Positions 27,185-36,851 of a DNA stretch of 64,000 nucleotides are shown piece by piece. Below the pieces are notes generated by a model. The model had not been told where the DNA came from. It searched no databases and saw only the letters and a program-made list of their open reading frames with translations. Both the position numbers and the translations under genes were made by a program. Within the stretch, counting starts at the first letter, position 1. Each line of letters begins with the position of its first letter. Origin of the DNA: Streptomyces sp. NBC_00663 (GTDB taxonomy: Bacteria; Actinomycetota; Actinomycetes; Streptomycetales; Streptomycetaceae); NCBI RefSeq assembly GCF_036226885.1, contig NZ_CP109027.1, positions 930,001-994,000 of the forward strand, read 5' to 3'.

Positions 27185-28510
27185 TCAGGCCAGCGGCTTG
27201 CTCAGGACGGCCTTGCGGTGGCTGAACGTCTCGATGGAGTAGCGGCCGTGGTAGTTGCCCATGCCGCTCTCGCCGACGCCGCCGAAGGGCAGGTCGGAGA
27301 CGGTGAGGTGGGCGAGCGGGAGGCCGTAGCCGAGGCCGCCGGAGGACGTCTCGGCGGCGAGGCGGGCGCGGGTGGCCTCGGACTCGGCGAAGACGTAGAG
27401 GGCGAGTGGCTTGTCGCGGTCGTTGATGAAGTCGATGGCCTCGTCCAGGCCCGGGACGGTGACGATCGGCAGGATCGGGCCGAAGATCTCCTCCTGCATG
27501 ACGGGCGAGGCCGGGTCGACGTCCGCCAGGACGGTCGGGGCGATGTACTTCTGCGCGCGGTCGGTGTCGCCGCCCACGACCACACGGCCCGAGTCGAGCA
27601 GGCCGCTGAGCCGGTCGAAGTGGCGTTCGTTGACGATCCGGCCGTACTCGCCGGAGGCGGACGCGTCGGTGCCGTAGACCGCCTGGACCGCCTTGGTCAG
27701 CAGGGGTTCGAGGGCCGCCGCGGTCTCGGGGTCGGTCAGGACGTAGTCAGGGGCCACGCAGGTCTGGCCCGCGTTGAGGAACTTGCCGCGGGCGAGGCGG
27801 TCGGCGACGACGGCGAGGTCCGCGTCGGGGTCGACGAACGCCGGGGACTTGCCGCCGAGTTCGAGCGTGACCGGCGTGAGGTGCTCGGCGGCGGCCCGCA
27901 TGACGATACGGCCGACGACGCCGTTGCCGGTGTAGAAGATGTGGTCGAAGCGCTCGGCCAGCAGGGCCGTGGTCTCCGGGATGCCGCCCTCGACCACCGC
28001 GAAGGCCTCGGTGTCGAGGAACTCCGGCAGCAGCCGGGCCAGTGCGGCCGAGGTCGCGGGGGCCAGCTCGCTCGGCTTGACGACCACGGCGTTGCCCGCG
28101 GCCAGGGCGCCCACGACCGGGGCGAGCAGAAGCTGGGCCGGGTAGTTCCAGGGGGCGATGACGAGGACGACGCCGAGCGGGTCGTACTGCGTCCAGGCCG
28201 TCGCGTCGGCGCCGAGGTGCGCCGGGACCGGGGCGGACTCGGGGCGCAGCCACTCCTCCAGGTGGTCGAGGGTGTGGTCGATCTCGCGGACCGTGAAGTC
28301 GATCTCGGTGCGGTAGGCCTCGGTGGAGCTCTTGCCCAGGTCGGCGTGGAGGGCGGCGGCCAGCTCGGCGCCGCGTTCCGTGAGCAGCTCGCGCAGCCGG
28401 CGCAGCTGGCCGGTGCGCCAGGCGAGGGGCTTGGTGCGGCCGGTGCGGAAGGTGGCGCGCAGACGGGCCACGACGTCGGCGGGCTGCTCGGGGGTGGGCT
28501 GCTGGTTCAC
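27185..28510 (-). CDS. NAD(P)-dependent aldehyde dehydrogenase
   Basis: 441 residues, the shorter class 3-like type without an N-terminal extension. Cofactor motif [22 protein letters not shown], then [14 protein letters not shown] (general base Glu), [16 protein letters not shown] (catalytic Cys) and [13 protein letters not shown]. It oxidises aliphatic or aromatic aldehydes in the cytosol. The start is GTG at 28510 with GAGG upstream. The MarR gene lies 138 bp upstream on the same strand, with a small palindrome between them at 28571-28591, so MarR control is likely. Confidence 0.93.
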   Translation of the reverse strand: MNQQPTPEQPADVVARLRATFRTGRTKPLAWRTGQLRRLRELLTERGAELAAALHADLGKSSTEAYRTEIDFTVREIDHTLDHLEEWLRPESAPVPAHLGADATAWTQYDPLGVVLVIAPWNYPAQLLLAPVVGALAAGNAVVVKPSELAPATSAALARLLPEFLDTEAFAVVEGGIPETTALLAERFDHIFYTGNGVVGRIVMRAAAEHLTPVTLELGGKSPAFVDPDADLAVVADRLARGKFLNAGQTCVAPDYVLTDPETAAALEPLLTKAVQAVYGTDASASGEYGRIVNERHFDRLSGLLDSGRVVVGGDTDRAQKYIAPTVLADVDPASPVMQEEIFGPILPIVTVPGLDEAIDFINDRDKPLALYVFAESEATRARLAAETSSGGLGYGLPLAHLTVSDLPFGGVGESGMGNYHGRYSIETFSHRKAVLSKPLA

Positions 28511-28570
28511 GGTGCCTCGCTGATGCTGCGCGGCCGCTGGGCACGGCCTCGACGGGTGGATGCGTTCGAC

Positions 28571-28591
28571 GGTTGGATGTAAATGCCAACC
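28571..28591. promoter_or_regulatory. Palindrome before the aldehyde dehydrogenase gene, possible MarR site
   Basis: GGTTGG-N9-CCAACC at 28571-28591 lies 60 bp before the dehydrogenase start in an unusually A/T-rich patch. A TTGGCA inside it on the minus strand could be a -35. The upstream MarR gene makes it a candidate operator. Confidence 0.5.
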
Positions 28592-28648
28592 ATTTCTACA
28601 CCCGAATGCATTCCCTCACCACGTAAGTGACTTTGCGCTACGCCGCGA

Positions 28649-29086
28649 TCACACCCGGCTGGCGTCGTCCAGCGTCCCCGCCAGCCGCTCCAGCAGTCCC
28701 CGCAGCAGTTCCTCGTCCCCCTCGCTCAGCGCGGGCCAGTCGGCGCGCACCGCGCGGTCGATCCGTCGCCAGTACTCCTGGCCGCGGGGGGTGAGGTGGG
28801 CGAGGATGCGCCGCCGGTCCTGCGGGTCCACCCGGCGGTGGACGAGGTTCTGGTCGACCAGGTGGTCCACGAGCTTGGTCAGCGTCGGCGGCGGCAGGAA
28901 CGCGGCCTCGGCTATCGCCGTCATGTGATGCCCCTGCCCGTCGGAGAGCAGCCCGAGCACCCGCCAGGCGTCGAGCGAGCAGCCCTCCTCGTCGAGGACC
29001 ACCTGGAGGCGGCGGGCCACCAGCCGCTCGGCCCGGGTCAGGAGCTGCACCAGATCACGAGGCCGACGCGGGGATGAGGTGGGCAT
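28649..29086 (-). CDS. MarR-family transcriptional regulator
   Basis: 145 residues with the winged helix: CSLDAWRVLGLLSDGQGHHMTAIAEAAFLPPPTLTKLVDHLVDQNLVHRRVDPQDRRRILAHLT is its region (residues ~35-100), then a dimerisation helix. It precedes the aldehyde dehydrogenase gene and is divergent from the UrtA-like gene with 78 bp between the starts. It probably senses a phenolic or aldehyde compound; no ligand can be read from the sequence. Confidence 0.9.
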   Translation of the reverse strand: MPTSSPRRPRDLVQLLTRAERLVARRLQVVLDEEGCSLDAWRVLGLLSDGQGHHMTAIAEAAFLPPPTLTKLVDHLVDQNLVHRRVDPQDRRRILAHLTPRGQEYWRRIDRAVRADWPALSEGDEELLRGLLERLAGTLDDASRV

Positions 29087-29164
29087 CGCGCTCCTAGGTC
29101 ACGGGGTGCGTACATCGTATGAGACAGGCTGGAGTTCACCGGGCGGACCGGAAATCATGACGCC

Positions 29165-30277
29165 ATGTTCCGGCACGATCCCCCCGCGCCCGAGTGGTTC
29201 ACGGCCGACGACTCCGTCCTCGGTGTGGCCCTCGTGTTCCCGATGCAGGGGCCGGCCGGGATCTTCGGGCCCACCTGCGAGTTGTGCGCACAGCTGGCGG
29301 CCGAGGAGGTCAACCGGGCGGGCGGGGTCCTCGGGCGGGAGCTGAGGCTGCTGCCCGTCGACGGGGGCGGGTCGCCGCGCGAGATCGCCGACCATGTCGA
29401 GGCGCTGGTGGACCTGGGGGCGGTGCAGGGCGTCACGGGCTGGCACATCTCCTCGGTGCGGCAGGCGCTGGCGCCGAGGATCGCCCATCGGGTGCCGTAC
29501 GTCTACACCGCCCTGTACGAGGGCGGCGAGCACACGGCCGGCGTGTTCCTGACGAGCGAGACCCCGCGCGACCAACTGCGCCCCGCGATGGGCCTGTTGG
29601 CGCACGAACGCGGGGTGCGCCGCTGGTTCGTCGTGGGCAACGACTATGTGTGGCCGCGCCGTACGGCACGGGCGGCCCACGGATACGCCCATGAGTCGGG
29701 CGGCGTCGTGGGTGGCGAGGTCTATCTCCCGCTCGGCACCCATGACTTCGAGCCCGTCCTGCGCCGCATCGAACGCTCCGACGCCGACGGCGTGCTGATG
29801 CTGCTGGTCGGCAGCGACGCGGTGCGCTTCAACCGGGCGTTCGCGGCCTACGGTCTGCACGAGCGCTGTCTCAGGCTGAGCACGCTCATGGACGAGAACA
29901 TGCTGCTGGCGAGCGGCCCTTCGGCCACCGAGGACCTCTACAGCACCGCCGGCTTCTTCGCCTCGCTCGCCAACCAGGACACCCTCGACCTCCATGGGCA
30001 GTACGCCGGCCGGTACGGCATCGAGGCACCCGCGCTCGGCAGCCTCGGCGAATCCTGTTACGAGGGCGTCCTGTTGCTCGCCGCGCTGCTGAGACGGGCC
30101 GGGACCCTGGACGTGACCGCGATCGGGGCGGCGGCCGGCGGTGTGTCGTACGAGGGGCCGCGCGGGCTCATGCATCTGCGGGGCCGGCATGTGCGCCAGC
30201 GGATCTACCTGGCCCGCGCCGACGGGCTGGACTTCGACGTCCTCACCGAGCTCGACCTTCACGGTTCCCGCTCTTGA
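29165..30277 (+). CDS. Cytosolic UrtA/AmiC-like branched-chain/amide-binding protein
   Basis: 370 residues with the type-I periplasmic-binding fold of AmiC and UrtA: VLGVALVFPMQGPAGIFGPT, CELCAQLAAEEVNRAGGVLG, RRWFVVGNDYVWPRRTAR and GLMHLRGRHVRQRIYLARADG. Unlike UrtA there is no signal peptide or lipobox; the chain begins MFRHDPPAPEWFTADDSV and should stay in the cytosol. In Pseudomonas, AmiC senses amides and restrains an antiterminator. Here the protein precedes urtABCDE by ~200 bp on the same strand, which suggests an amide or urea sensor. No AmiR-like RNA-binding protein is next to it. Confidence 0.82.
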   Translation: MFRHDPPAPEWFTADDSVLGVALVFPMQGPAGIFGPTCELCAQLAAEEVNRAGGVLGRELRLLPVDGGGSPREIADHVEALVDLGAVQGVTGWHISSVRQALAPRIAHRVPYVYTALYEGGEHTAGVFLTSETPRDQLRPAMGLLAHERGVRRWFVVGNDYVWPRRTARAAHGYAHESGGVVGGEVYLPLGTHDFEPVLRRIERSDADGVLMLLVGSDAVRFNRAFAAYGLHERCLRLSTLMDENMLLASGPSATEDLYSTAGFFASLANQDTLDLHGQYAGRYGIEAPALGSLGESCYEGVLLLAALLRRAGTLDVTAIGAAAGGVSYEGPRGLMHLRGRHVRQRIYLARADGLDFDVLTELDLHGSRS

Positions 30278-30387
30278 CAGGGCCCACGACCGCCCAGATA
30301 CTTCCCACAGAAAGTAATTAGAATGCCTCGGGCGAATTGTGAATTCAGTTTCTGAATGCACCTCACATACCGCACGGGGCGTTTTTT

Positions 30388-30425
30388 GTTGCCTCCGGGA
30401 AAGTCCCGCGAAACACCGCGGAAAC
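30388..30425 (+). promoter_or_regulatory. GlnR-like box upstream of urtA
   Basis: Four 5-mers recur at an exact 11-bp period: GTTGC (30388), GAAAG (30399), GAAAC (30410) and GAAAC (30421). This is the layout of the actinobacterial GlnR site (gTnAc-n6-GaAAc-n6-GtnAC-n6-GAAAc). Urea transport is a classic nitrogen-limitation function, so activation by GlnR under low nitrogen is the natural reading. It lies ~60 bp before the urtA start. Confidence 0.7.
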
Positions 30426-30483
30426 AGCGGGACTTGAGTCTGTGGACCGCACTTCAGCAGGCCGTTCACCCTAGGGGGTTGGT

Positions 30484-31752
30484 TTGTCCAGCGGTTCCCG
30501 CAGTTCCCGTGTTCCTCGCCGTGGCTTCCTCGCCGCAGGCGCCGCCCTGACCGCGGTCGTGACACTCTCCGCGTGCGGCGCGAAGACCGACGCGGCCGGC
30601 TCGTCGTCCGACAAGGCGGCGAAGATCGACGTCAGCGGCGACACGGTCAAGGTCGGCCTGCTCAACTCGCTCTCCGGCACGATGGCGATCAGCGAGGTGA
30701 CCGTCCGCGACTCGCTGAAGCTCGCGATCGACGAGATCAACGCCTCCGGTGGTGTCCTCGGCAAGAAGATCAAGCCGATCAGCGAGGACGGCGCCTCCGA
30801 CTGGCCGACGTTCGCCGAGAAGGCGCAGAAGCTCATCAAGGAGGACGGGGTCGCGGCCACCTTCGGCTGCTGGACCTCCGCCAGCCGCAAGGCCGTCAAG
30901 CCGGTCTTCGAGAAGAACAAGTCGCTGCTGTTCTACCCGGTGCAGTACGAGGGCCTGGAGGAGTCCCCGTACATCTTCTACACCGGCGCGACCACCAACC
31001 AGCAGATCGTCCCGGGCCTCGACTACCTCAAGAGCAAGGGCCTGAAGAAGATCTACCTGGTCGGCAGCGACTACGTCTTCCCGCGTACCGCCAACAAGGA
31101 GATCAAGGCGTACGCCAAGGCCAACGGCATGACCATCGCCGGCGAGGACTACGCGCCGCTGGGCTCCACGGAGTTCTCCACGATCGCCAACAAGGTGAAG
31201 GCGTCGAAGGCGGACGCCGTCTTCAACACCCTCAACGGCGACTCCAACGTGGCCTTCTTCAAGGAGTACAAGTCCGCGGGCCTGACCGCCAAGTCCATGC
31301 CGGTCGTCTCGGTGTCGATCGCCGAGGAGGAGGTCAAGTCGATCGGAACGCAGTATCTGGCGGGCCAGTTGACGGCCTGGAACTACTACCAGACCACCGC
31401 GGGCGCGGCGAACGCCAAGTTCGTGAAGGCGTACAAGGCCAAGTACGGTCAGGACAAGCCGACCAGTGACCCGATGGAGGCCGCGTACACCTCGGTCTAC
31501 CTGTGGAAGGCCATGGTCGAGAAGGCGAAGTCCTTCGACCCGGAGAAGGTGAAGGCCGCCTCCGACGGCATCACCTTCGACGCCCCCGAGGGCAAGGTCA
31601 CCGTCGACGGCGCCTCGCAGCACGTCTACAAGACCGCCCGCATCGGCGAGATCGGCACCGACGGCCAGATCAAGGAGGTCTGGAACTCCGGCAAGCCGAT
31701 CAAGCCGGACCCGTTCCTCAAGGGCTACTCCTGGGCCTCCGGGCTGTCCTGA
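30484..31752 (+). CDS. urtA: Urea ABC transporter substrate-binding lipoprotein UrtA
   Basis: 422 residues. The leader [21 protein letters not shown] combines a Tat-like RRGFL with the lipobox LSAC, so the protein is anchored to the outer face of the membrane. The binding domain ([77 protein letters not shown]) is characteristic of UrtA. The start is TTG at 30484, 5 bases after AGGGGG. It heads urtABCDE; a stem-loop separates it from urtB. Confidence 0.95.
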   Translation: MSSGSRSSRVPRRGFLAAGAALTAVVTLSACGAKTDAAGSSSDKAAKIDVSGDTVKVGLLNSLSGTMAISEVTVRDSLKLAIDEINASGGVLGKKIKPISEDGASDWPTFAEKAQKLIKEDGVAATFGCWTSASRKAVKPVFEKNKSLLFYPVQYEGLEESPYIFYTGATTNQQIVPGLDYLKSKGLKKIYLVGSDYVFPRTANKEIKAYAKANGMTIAGEDYAPLGSTEFSTIANKVKASKADAVFNTLNGDSNVAFFKEYKSAGLTAKSMPVVSVSIAEEEVKSIGTQYLAGQLTAWNYYQTTAGAANAKFVKAYKAKYGQDKPTSDPMEAAYTSVYLWKAMVEKAKSFDPEKVKAASDGITFDAPEGKVTVDGASQHVYKTARIGEIGTDGQIKEVWNSGKPIKPDPFLKGYSWASGLS

Positions 31753-31766
31753 CCGACCGTCATCCC

Positions 31767-31792
31767 CCGCGGGGTCCTCAGGGGCCCCGCGG
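31767..31792 (+). terminator. Intercistronic stem-loop between urtA and urtB
   Basis: CCGCGGGG (31767-31774) pairs with CCCCGCGG (31785-31792) over a 10-base loop, 15 bp after the urtA stop. Such hairpins behind binding-protein genes commonly stabilise the upstream message or partly terminate, giving more binding protein than membrane parts. Confidence 0.6.
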
Positions 31793-31815
31793 CGGCCGTC
31801 TCCCGGAGCCGCCTC

Positions 31816-32712
31816 ATGACCGTGATCCTCGGTCAGACCTTCACCGGCATCAGCATCGGTGCCGTCCTGCTGCTCATCGCGCTCGGCCTCTCGCTCACCT
31901 TCGGCCAGATGAACGTCATCAACATGGCCCACGGCGAGTTCATCATGGCGGGCGCCTACACGACGTACGTCCTGCAGAAGTCCATTTCGAGCGCGGGAAT
32001 TTCACTGCTGGTCGCGCTTCCCGTCGCATTTCTCGTCTCGGGCGCGCTGGGCGCTCTGCTGGAATGGCTGCTGATACGCCGCCTGTATCTACGGCCACTT
32101 GACACGCTGCTCGTCACCTGGGGCGTCTCGCTGATGCTCCAGCAGCTCGCCCGGGACATTTTCGGCGCGCCCAATGTGCAGACACGGGCGCCGGACTGGC
32201 TGACCGGCAACATCACGGTCCTCGGCGGGGACGACCCGCTCACCTTCGCCAACAGCCGGCTGTTCATCCTGGGTTTGGCGATCGCGGCGGTCGTCGCGCT
32301 GTCGCTGACGCTGCGGCTGACACCGCTGGGCCGGCGCATCCGGGCCGTGGTGCAGAACCGGGATCTCGCCGAGGTGTCCGGTATCTCGACGTCGACCGTG
32401 GACCGTACGGCGTTCTTCATCGGGTCCGGGCTCGCGGGCGTCGCCGGGGTCGCGCTGACGCTGGTCGGGCCGATCGGGCCGACGATGGGCACCAACGTGA
32501 TCATCGACGCCTTCCTGGTGATCGTGGTCGGCGGCATCGGACAGCTCAAGGGCACGGTCATCGTGGCCTTCGTACTGGGCGTGCTCCAGTCGGTCCTGGA
32601 GTACTCCACGACCGTCAGCGTCGCCAAGGTGCTGGTGCTCGTCGCGATCGTCGCGTTCCTCCAGTGGCGGCCCCAGGGGCTGTACACGCTGCGCACGAGG
32701 AGTCTCGTATGA
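31816..32712 (+). CDS. urtB: Urea ABC transporter permease UrtB
   Basis: 298 residues, a LivH-type permease with about eight membrane helices. It begins MTVILGQTFTGISIGAVLLLIALGLSLTFGQMNVINMAHGEFIMAGAYTTYV in outline (residues 1-52), and GLAGVAGVALTLVGPIGPTMG and IVVGGIGQLKGTVIVA are family landmarks. It forms the channel with UrtC. Its TGA overlaps the urtC ATG. Confidence 0.95.
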   Translation: MTVILGQTFTGISIGAVLLLIALGLSLTFGQMNVINMAHGEFIMAGAYTTYVLQKSISSAGISLLVALPVAFLVSGALGALLEWLLIRRLYLRPLDTLLVTWGVSLMLQQLARDIFGAPNVQTRAPDWLTGNITVLGGDDPLTFANSRLFILGLAIAAVVALSLTLRLTPLGRRIRAVVQNRDLAEVSGISTSTVDRTAFFIGSGLAGVAGVALTLVGPIGPTMGTNVIIDAFLVIVVGGIGQLKGTVIVAFVLGVLQSVLEYSTTVSVAKVLVLVAIVAFLQWRPQGLYTLRTRSLV

Positions 32713-33800
32713 ACCTGCTCAAAGGCCGCTCGGCACGGGCATGGGCGGGTTTCGCCGGGGCCGCGGTCCTCCTCTTCGCCGTCGCCCCACTCGCCCTGTC
32801 CGACTTCCGGCTCGGGCTGCTCGCCAAGTACCTGTGCACCGCGATGGTCGCCGTCGGCATCTGTCTGGCCTGGGGCCGGGGCGGGCTGCTGACGCTCGGC
32901 CAGGGCGTGTTCTTCGGGCTCGGCGGCTACGCCATGGCGATGCATCTGAAGATCGCCGACGCCGGGCCCGGCAATCTGCCCGACTTCATGCAGCTGTACG
33001 GCACCGCCACCGAACTCCCCTGGTGGTGGAAGCCTTTCGAGAACCCGCTGTTCGCACTGGCGGCGACCGTGCTGCTGCCGATGGCCGTGGCCGCGCTGCT
33101 GGGTCTGTTCATCTTCCGGCGCCGGGTCAAGGGCGCCTACTTCGCGATCCTCAGCCAGGCCCTCGCCGCCGCGCTGGCCATCTGGCTGATCGGCCAGCAG
33201 GCCACCACCGGCGGCACCAACGGGCTCACCGACATCCAGGGCTTCTTCGGCTACGACCTCGACGACCCGGTCAACCAGCGGATGGTGTACTTCGTCATCG
33301 CCGCCGCACTGCTGCTCCTGATCGCCCTTGCCCGGCAGCTGATCAACAGCCGGTACGGCGAACTCCTCGTCGCCGTACGGGACTCGGAGGAGCGAGTGCG
33401 CTTCCTCGGCTACGACCCGGCCAACGTCAAGCTCGTCGCGTACGTCGTCGCCGCCGGCATGGCGGGCCTCGCGGGCGCGCTGTTCGTGCCGGCGGTCGGG
33501 ATCATCTCGCCCGCGCTGATCGGCATCGTCCCGTCCATCGAGTTCGTGATCGGCGCGGCGGTCGGCGGCCGGGCCAGCCTGGCCGGCGCGGTGCTGGGTG
33601 CCGTCGCGGTCGCCTGGGCCAAGACGGCCCTGTCCGAGGAGTTCCCGGCCGCCTGGACCTACTTCCAGGGGCTGCTGTTCATCGTGGCGCTGGCCTTCCT
33701 GCCGGGCGGGCTGGCCTCGCTGGCGGTGTTCGTACGACGGCGCAAGGCGTCCGCGTCGGAGCGGAAGTCGGCCGTGATCCCCGTGGGAGAGGCAGCATGA
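32709..33800 (+). CDS. urtC: Urea ABC transporter permease UrtC
   Basis: 363 residues, a LivM-type permease. Landmarks: ICLAWGRGGLLTLGQGVFFGLGGYAMAMH, KGAYFAILSQALAAAL, ATTGGTNGLTDIQGFFGYDL and VRDSEERVRFLGYDPANVKLVAYV. Translation is coupled to urtB and to urtD through ATGA overlaps (32709-32712 and 33797-33800). Confidence 0.95.
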   Translation: MNLLKGRSARAWAGFAGAAVLLFAVAPLALSDFRLGLLAKYLCTAMVAVGICLAWGRGGLLTLGQGVFFGLGGYAMAMHLKIADAGPGNLPDFMQLYGTATELPWWWKPFENPLFALAATVLLPMAVAALLGLFIFRRRVKGAYFAILSQALAAALAIWLIGQQATTGGTNGLTDIQGFFGYDLDDPVNQRMVYFVIAAALLLLIALARQLINSRYGELLVAVRDSEERVRFLGYDPANVKLVAYVVAAGMAGLAGALFVPAVGIISPALIGIVPSIEFVIGAAVGGRASLAGAVLGAVAVAWAKTALSEEFPAAWTYFQGLLFIVALAFLPGGLASLAVFVRRRKASASERKSAVIPVGEAA

Positions 33801-34552
33801 GCGGGCTGGAGATACGCCGACTCCGGGTGTCCTTCGACGGGTTCACCGCCGTCGACGGGGTGGACCTGGACGTCGCCCCGGGCGATCTGAGGTTCCTGAT
33901 CGGGCCGAACGGCGCGGGCAAGACGACCCTGGTCGACGCGGTCACCGGGTTGGTGAAGGCGGAGGGTTCGGCGAAGTTCGGCGGCGAGGAGCTGCTCGGG
34001 CGGGCCGTGCACCGGATCGCTCGGTCCGGGATCGGGCGGACTTTCCAGACCGCCACCGTCTTCGAGGAGTTGACGGTCCTTCAGAACCTGGACATCGCGG
34101 CCGGCGCGGGCCGGGGCATGTGGACCATGCTTCGGCGCCGCAGGGACGTACCGGAGTCCGTCGCGCAGGCCATGGAGACGGTCGGCCTCACCGGCCTCGC
34201 CGACTCCCCCGCCGGCACCCTCGCCCACGGTCAGAAGCAGTGGCTGGAGATCGGCATGCTGCTCGTACAGGACGTGAAGCTGCTGCTGCTCGACGAGCCG
34301 GTGGCCGGCATGAGCCACGACGAACGGCAGGCGACCGGCGAGCTGTTGCAGCGGATCAGCGAGGAGCGCACGGTCGTCGTCATCGAGCACGACATGGACT
34401 TCATGCGCTCCTTCGCGCGCAGCGTCAGCGTGCTGCACGCCGGCAAGGTGCTCAGCGAGGGCACGGTGGCGCAGGTGCAGGCGGACCCCGAGGTGCAGAA
34501 GGTGTACCTCGGGCACGTCGAGGACGACACCCTGGAGGTGCAGGAAGCATGA
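33797..34552 (+). CDS. urtD: Urea ABC transporter ATP-binding protein UrtD
   Basis: 251 residues, LivG type. Walker A is FLIGPNGAGKTTLVDAVTG, GIGRTFQTATVFEELTVLQNL holds the Q-loop, Walker B is VKLLLLDEPVAGMSHDE and the H-loop is VVVIEHDMDFM. The signature, GTLAHGQKQWLEIGMLL, has AHGQKQ in place of LSGGQ, as in other UrtD proteins. It overlaps urtC and urtE by 4 bases each. Confidence 0.95.
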   Translation: MSGLEIRRLRVSFDGFTAVDGVDLDVAPGDLRFLIGPNGAGKTTLVDAVTGLVKAEGSAKFGGEELLGRAVHRIARSGIGRTFQTATVFEELTVLQNLDIAAGAGRGMWTMLRRRRDVPESVAQAMETVGLTGLADSPAGTLAHGQKQWLEIGMLLVQDVKLLLLDEPVAGMSHDERQATGELLQRISEERTVVVIEHDMDFMRSFARSVSVLHAGKVLSEGTVAQVQADPEVQKVYLGHVEDDTLEVQEA

Positions 34553-35244
34553 TGCTCCAGATCGAGGACGTCCGCGTCGGCTACCACCGCAGCACGGTCC
34601 TGCACGGGGTGTCGGTGGACCTCCCGGAGGACGGTGTCGTCGCCGTGCTCGGGCACAACGGCGCGGGCAAGAGCACGCTCCTGCGCGCGGCCGTGGGTCT
34701 GCTCACCCCGGTGGGCGGGACGATCCGCCTGGACGGCGAGGACATCACGCGCCGCAAGCCGCACGAGCGGGTCGCGCGCGGGATGGCGTACGTCCCCCAG
34801 GGCCAGCAGTCCTTCCCGCATCTCACCACCGCCGAGAACCTCCAGCTCGTCGCCGACGGCCGCAGACGCGGCAAGGAGGCGGTGGCGGCGGCCCTGGATC
34901 TCTTCCCCGCGCTCCGGGCGCTGTCCGGCCGTCGCGCCGGGCTGCTCTCCGGTGGCCAGCGGCAGCAACTCGCCCTAGCCCGCGCCTTGGTGACGGAGCC
35001 TCGGATCCTGCTGCTCGACGAGCCGACCGAGGGCATCCAGCCGTCGGTGGTCGCCGAGATCGAGGAGACGATCCTCGCCCTCGCCGCACGTGGCGGACTC
35101 TCGGTGCTGCTGGTCGAACAGCACGTCGGCTTCGCGATGCGGGCGGCGCAGAAGTACTACGTCCTGGAGGCCGGACGCGTCACGTCCGCCGGCGAGGGCG
35201 GCAAGGAGTCGGAGCTCGCGGTGCGGGAGGCGCTCAGCGTGTGA
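34549..35244 (+). CDS. urtE: Urea ABC transporter ATP-binding protein UrtE
   Basis: 231 residues, LivF type. Walker [22 protein letters not shown], signature [20 protein letters not shown], Walker [19 protein letters not shown] and H-loop [11 protein letters not shown]. The start is the first of two consecutive ATG codons overlapping the urtD stop. Its 3' end overlaps the convergent ECF sigma gene by 11 bp. No urease genes follow in this window. Confidence 0.95.
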   Translation: MMLQIEDVRVGYHRSTVLHGVSVDLPEDGVVAVLGHNGAGKSTLLRAAVGLLTPVGGTIRLDGEDITRRKPHERVARGMAYVPQGQQSFPHLTTAENLQLVADGRRRGKEAVAAALDLFPALRALSGRRAGLLSGGQRQQLALARALVTEPRILLLDEPTEGIQPSVVAEIEETILALAARGGLSVLLVEQHVGFAMRAAQKYYVLEAGRVTSAGEGGKESELAVREALSV

Positions 35245-36400
35245 AGCGTTCCAGGTAGGCGCGCTCAGCCGGATTCCGGCTCAGGACGACGGCAGCCTCG
35301 TACGCCCGCCGCGCCTCCGCGTCCCGGCCGAGCCGGCGCAGCAGGTCGGCTCGTACGGCGTGGAGGACGTGGTAGCCGTCGAGGGCGAGGCCGTCCACGA
35401 GGTCGAGGGCGGGCTGCGGGCCCTCGACCTCGGCCACGGCGACCGCCCGGTTGAGGGCCACGACAGGGCTGGGGGCCACCGACATCAGCTGGTCGTACAG
35501 CGCGAGCACCTGCCCCCAGTCCGTCGGCGGGCCGTCGCTGTGGACGGCCTGGACGGCGGCCTGGATCTGATAGGGCCCCGGCTGGTTCCGGCGCAGACAC
35601 CGTCGTACGAGATCCTGCCCCTCGACGACGAGCGCGCGGTCCCAGCGCTCCCGGTCCTGCTCGGGCAGCGGCACGAGGACACCCTCGGCGTCCTCCCGCG
35701 CCTGTCTGCGGGACTCGACGAGCAGCATCAGGGCGAGCAGACCGGTCGCCTCGGGCTCGTCCGGCATCAGCTCGGTGAGCAGACGGCCCAGCCGGATCGC
35801 CTCCGCGCACAGGTCGGCCGAGCCCTCGTTGAAGATCAGGTAGATGACGGCGAGCACGCCCTTCAGCCGGTCCGGGAGATCGGCGTCCCTCGGCACCCGG
35901 TAGGGGATGCGGGCGTCGCGGATCTTCGCCTTGGCGCGGACCAGGCGCTGGGCCATGGTCGGCTCGGGCACCAGGAAGGCACGGGCGATCTGCGGTGTGG
36001 TCAGTCCGCCGAGCAGGCGCAGTGTGAGGGCGACCTGTGCCTGCGGGGCCAGCGCGGGGTGGCAGCAGGTGAAGACGAGGCGGAGCCGTTCATCGCGCAC
36101 GGGGCCCTCCTCGGGCGGCGCGTCGGGGGTGTGCAGCAGGGCGGCCTCGGCGTGTCTGTCGTCCCGGGTGGCCTCGCGGCGCAGCCGGTCGATCGCCCGG
36201 TTGCGGGCGGTGGTGATGATCCAGCCCGCCGGGCTCGGTGGTACGCCGGTCGCGGGCCAGCGCTGGACGGCCGTGGTGAAGGCGTCCTGGACGGCCTCCT
36301 CGGCGAGGTCGATGTCACCGAGGAAGCGGACCAGGACGGCGACGGCGCGGCCGTACTCCGCGCGGAAGACGGCCTCGACGTCGACGGTTTCCGGTGTCAC
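35234..36400 (-). CDS. ECF42-type RNA polymerase sigma factor with C-terminal TPR-like domain
   Basis: 388 residues. Sigma region 2 is [35 protein letters not shown] with [18 protein letters not shown], and region 4 is [32 protein letters not shown] ~200-residue C-terminal helical extension (from [12 protein letters not shown] onward, with [23 protein letters not shown]) is the hallmark of ECF42. These sigmas lack a classical anti-sigma factor and pair with DGPF proteins, one of which is encoded directly upstream. The GTG start overlaps that gene's stop (GTGA), so translation is coupled. Confidence 0.92.
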   Translation of the reverse strand: MTPETVDVEAVFRAEYGRAVAVLVRFLGDIDLAEEAVQDAFTTAVQRWPATGVPPSPAGWIITTARNRAIDRLRREATRDDRHAEAALLHTPDAPPEEGPVRDERLRLVFTCCHPALAPQAQVALTLRLLGGLTTPQIARAFLVPEPTMAQRLVRAKAKIRDARIPYRVPRDADLPDRLKGVLAVIYLIFNEGSADLCAEAIRLGRLLTELMPDEPEATGLLALMLLVESRRQAREDAEGVLVPLPEQDRERWDRALVVEGQDLVRRCLRRNQPGPYQIQAAVQAVHSDGPPTDWGQVLALYDQLMSVAPSPVVALNRAVAVAEVEGPQPALDLVDGLALDGYHVLHAVRADLLRRLGRDAEARRAYEAAVVLSRNPAERAYLERFTR

Positions 36401-36753
36401 TCCTCCGCCTGGTGCATGAACGGGCGTACCTCGATGGGCAGGGTGGTGGCCCGCATCGCCTTCTTGCCCCACTCCAGGGCCGCGTCCAGGTCGGGCGCCT
36501 TGATCAGGCAGATCCCGCCCAGGTACTCCTTGCCCTCGGCGTACGGCCCGTCGGTGATCAGGACGTCGCCGTCGCCCGGGCGCAGCACGGTGGCCGTCTC
36601 GGGGCCGTGCAGTCCGCCGGCGAAGACCCAGGCGCCCGCCTCGCGCAGTTCGTCGTGGAAGGTGTCGAGATCGCGGACGATCGCCGCCATGGCCTCGGGC
36701 CCGGGGGGCGTGCCGTCGGCCGGGGTGATCACGCTGAGCAGGTAGTACTGCAT
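36397..36753 (-). CDS. YCII/DGPF-domain protein, partner of the ECF42 sigma
   Basis: 118 residues: [21 protein letters not shown] at the N-terminus, [20 protein letters not shown], and [35 protein letters not shown], where DGPY stands for the DGPF motif. Such proteins are always found with ECF42 sigmas; the genetic link is well known but the molecular role is not. The ATG has AAGGAGGA upstream. The two genes overlap by GTGA. Confidence 0.9.
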   Translation of the reverse strand: MQYYLLSVITPADGTPPGPEAMAAIVRDLDTFHDELREAGAWVFAGGLHGPETATVLRPGDGDVLITDGPYAEGKEYLGGICLIKAPDLDAALEWGKKAMRATTLPIEVRPFMHQAEE

Positions 36754-36851
36754 GACGTCCTCCTTGGCGTCGTGAGGTGCTCTCACCTCCTACACGAACG
36801 GCACACCCCCGGATCGACACCGCGCACGACCGGATCGGGAGAATCTTTTCC

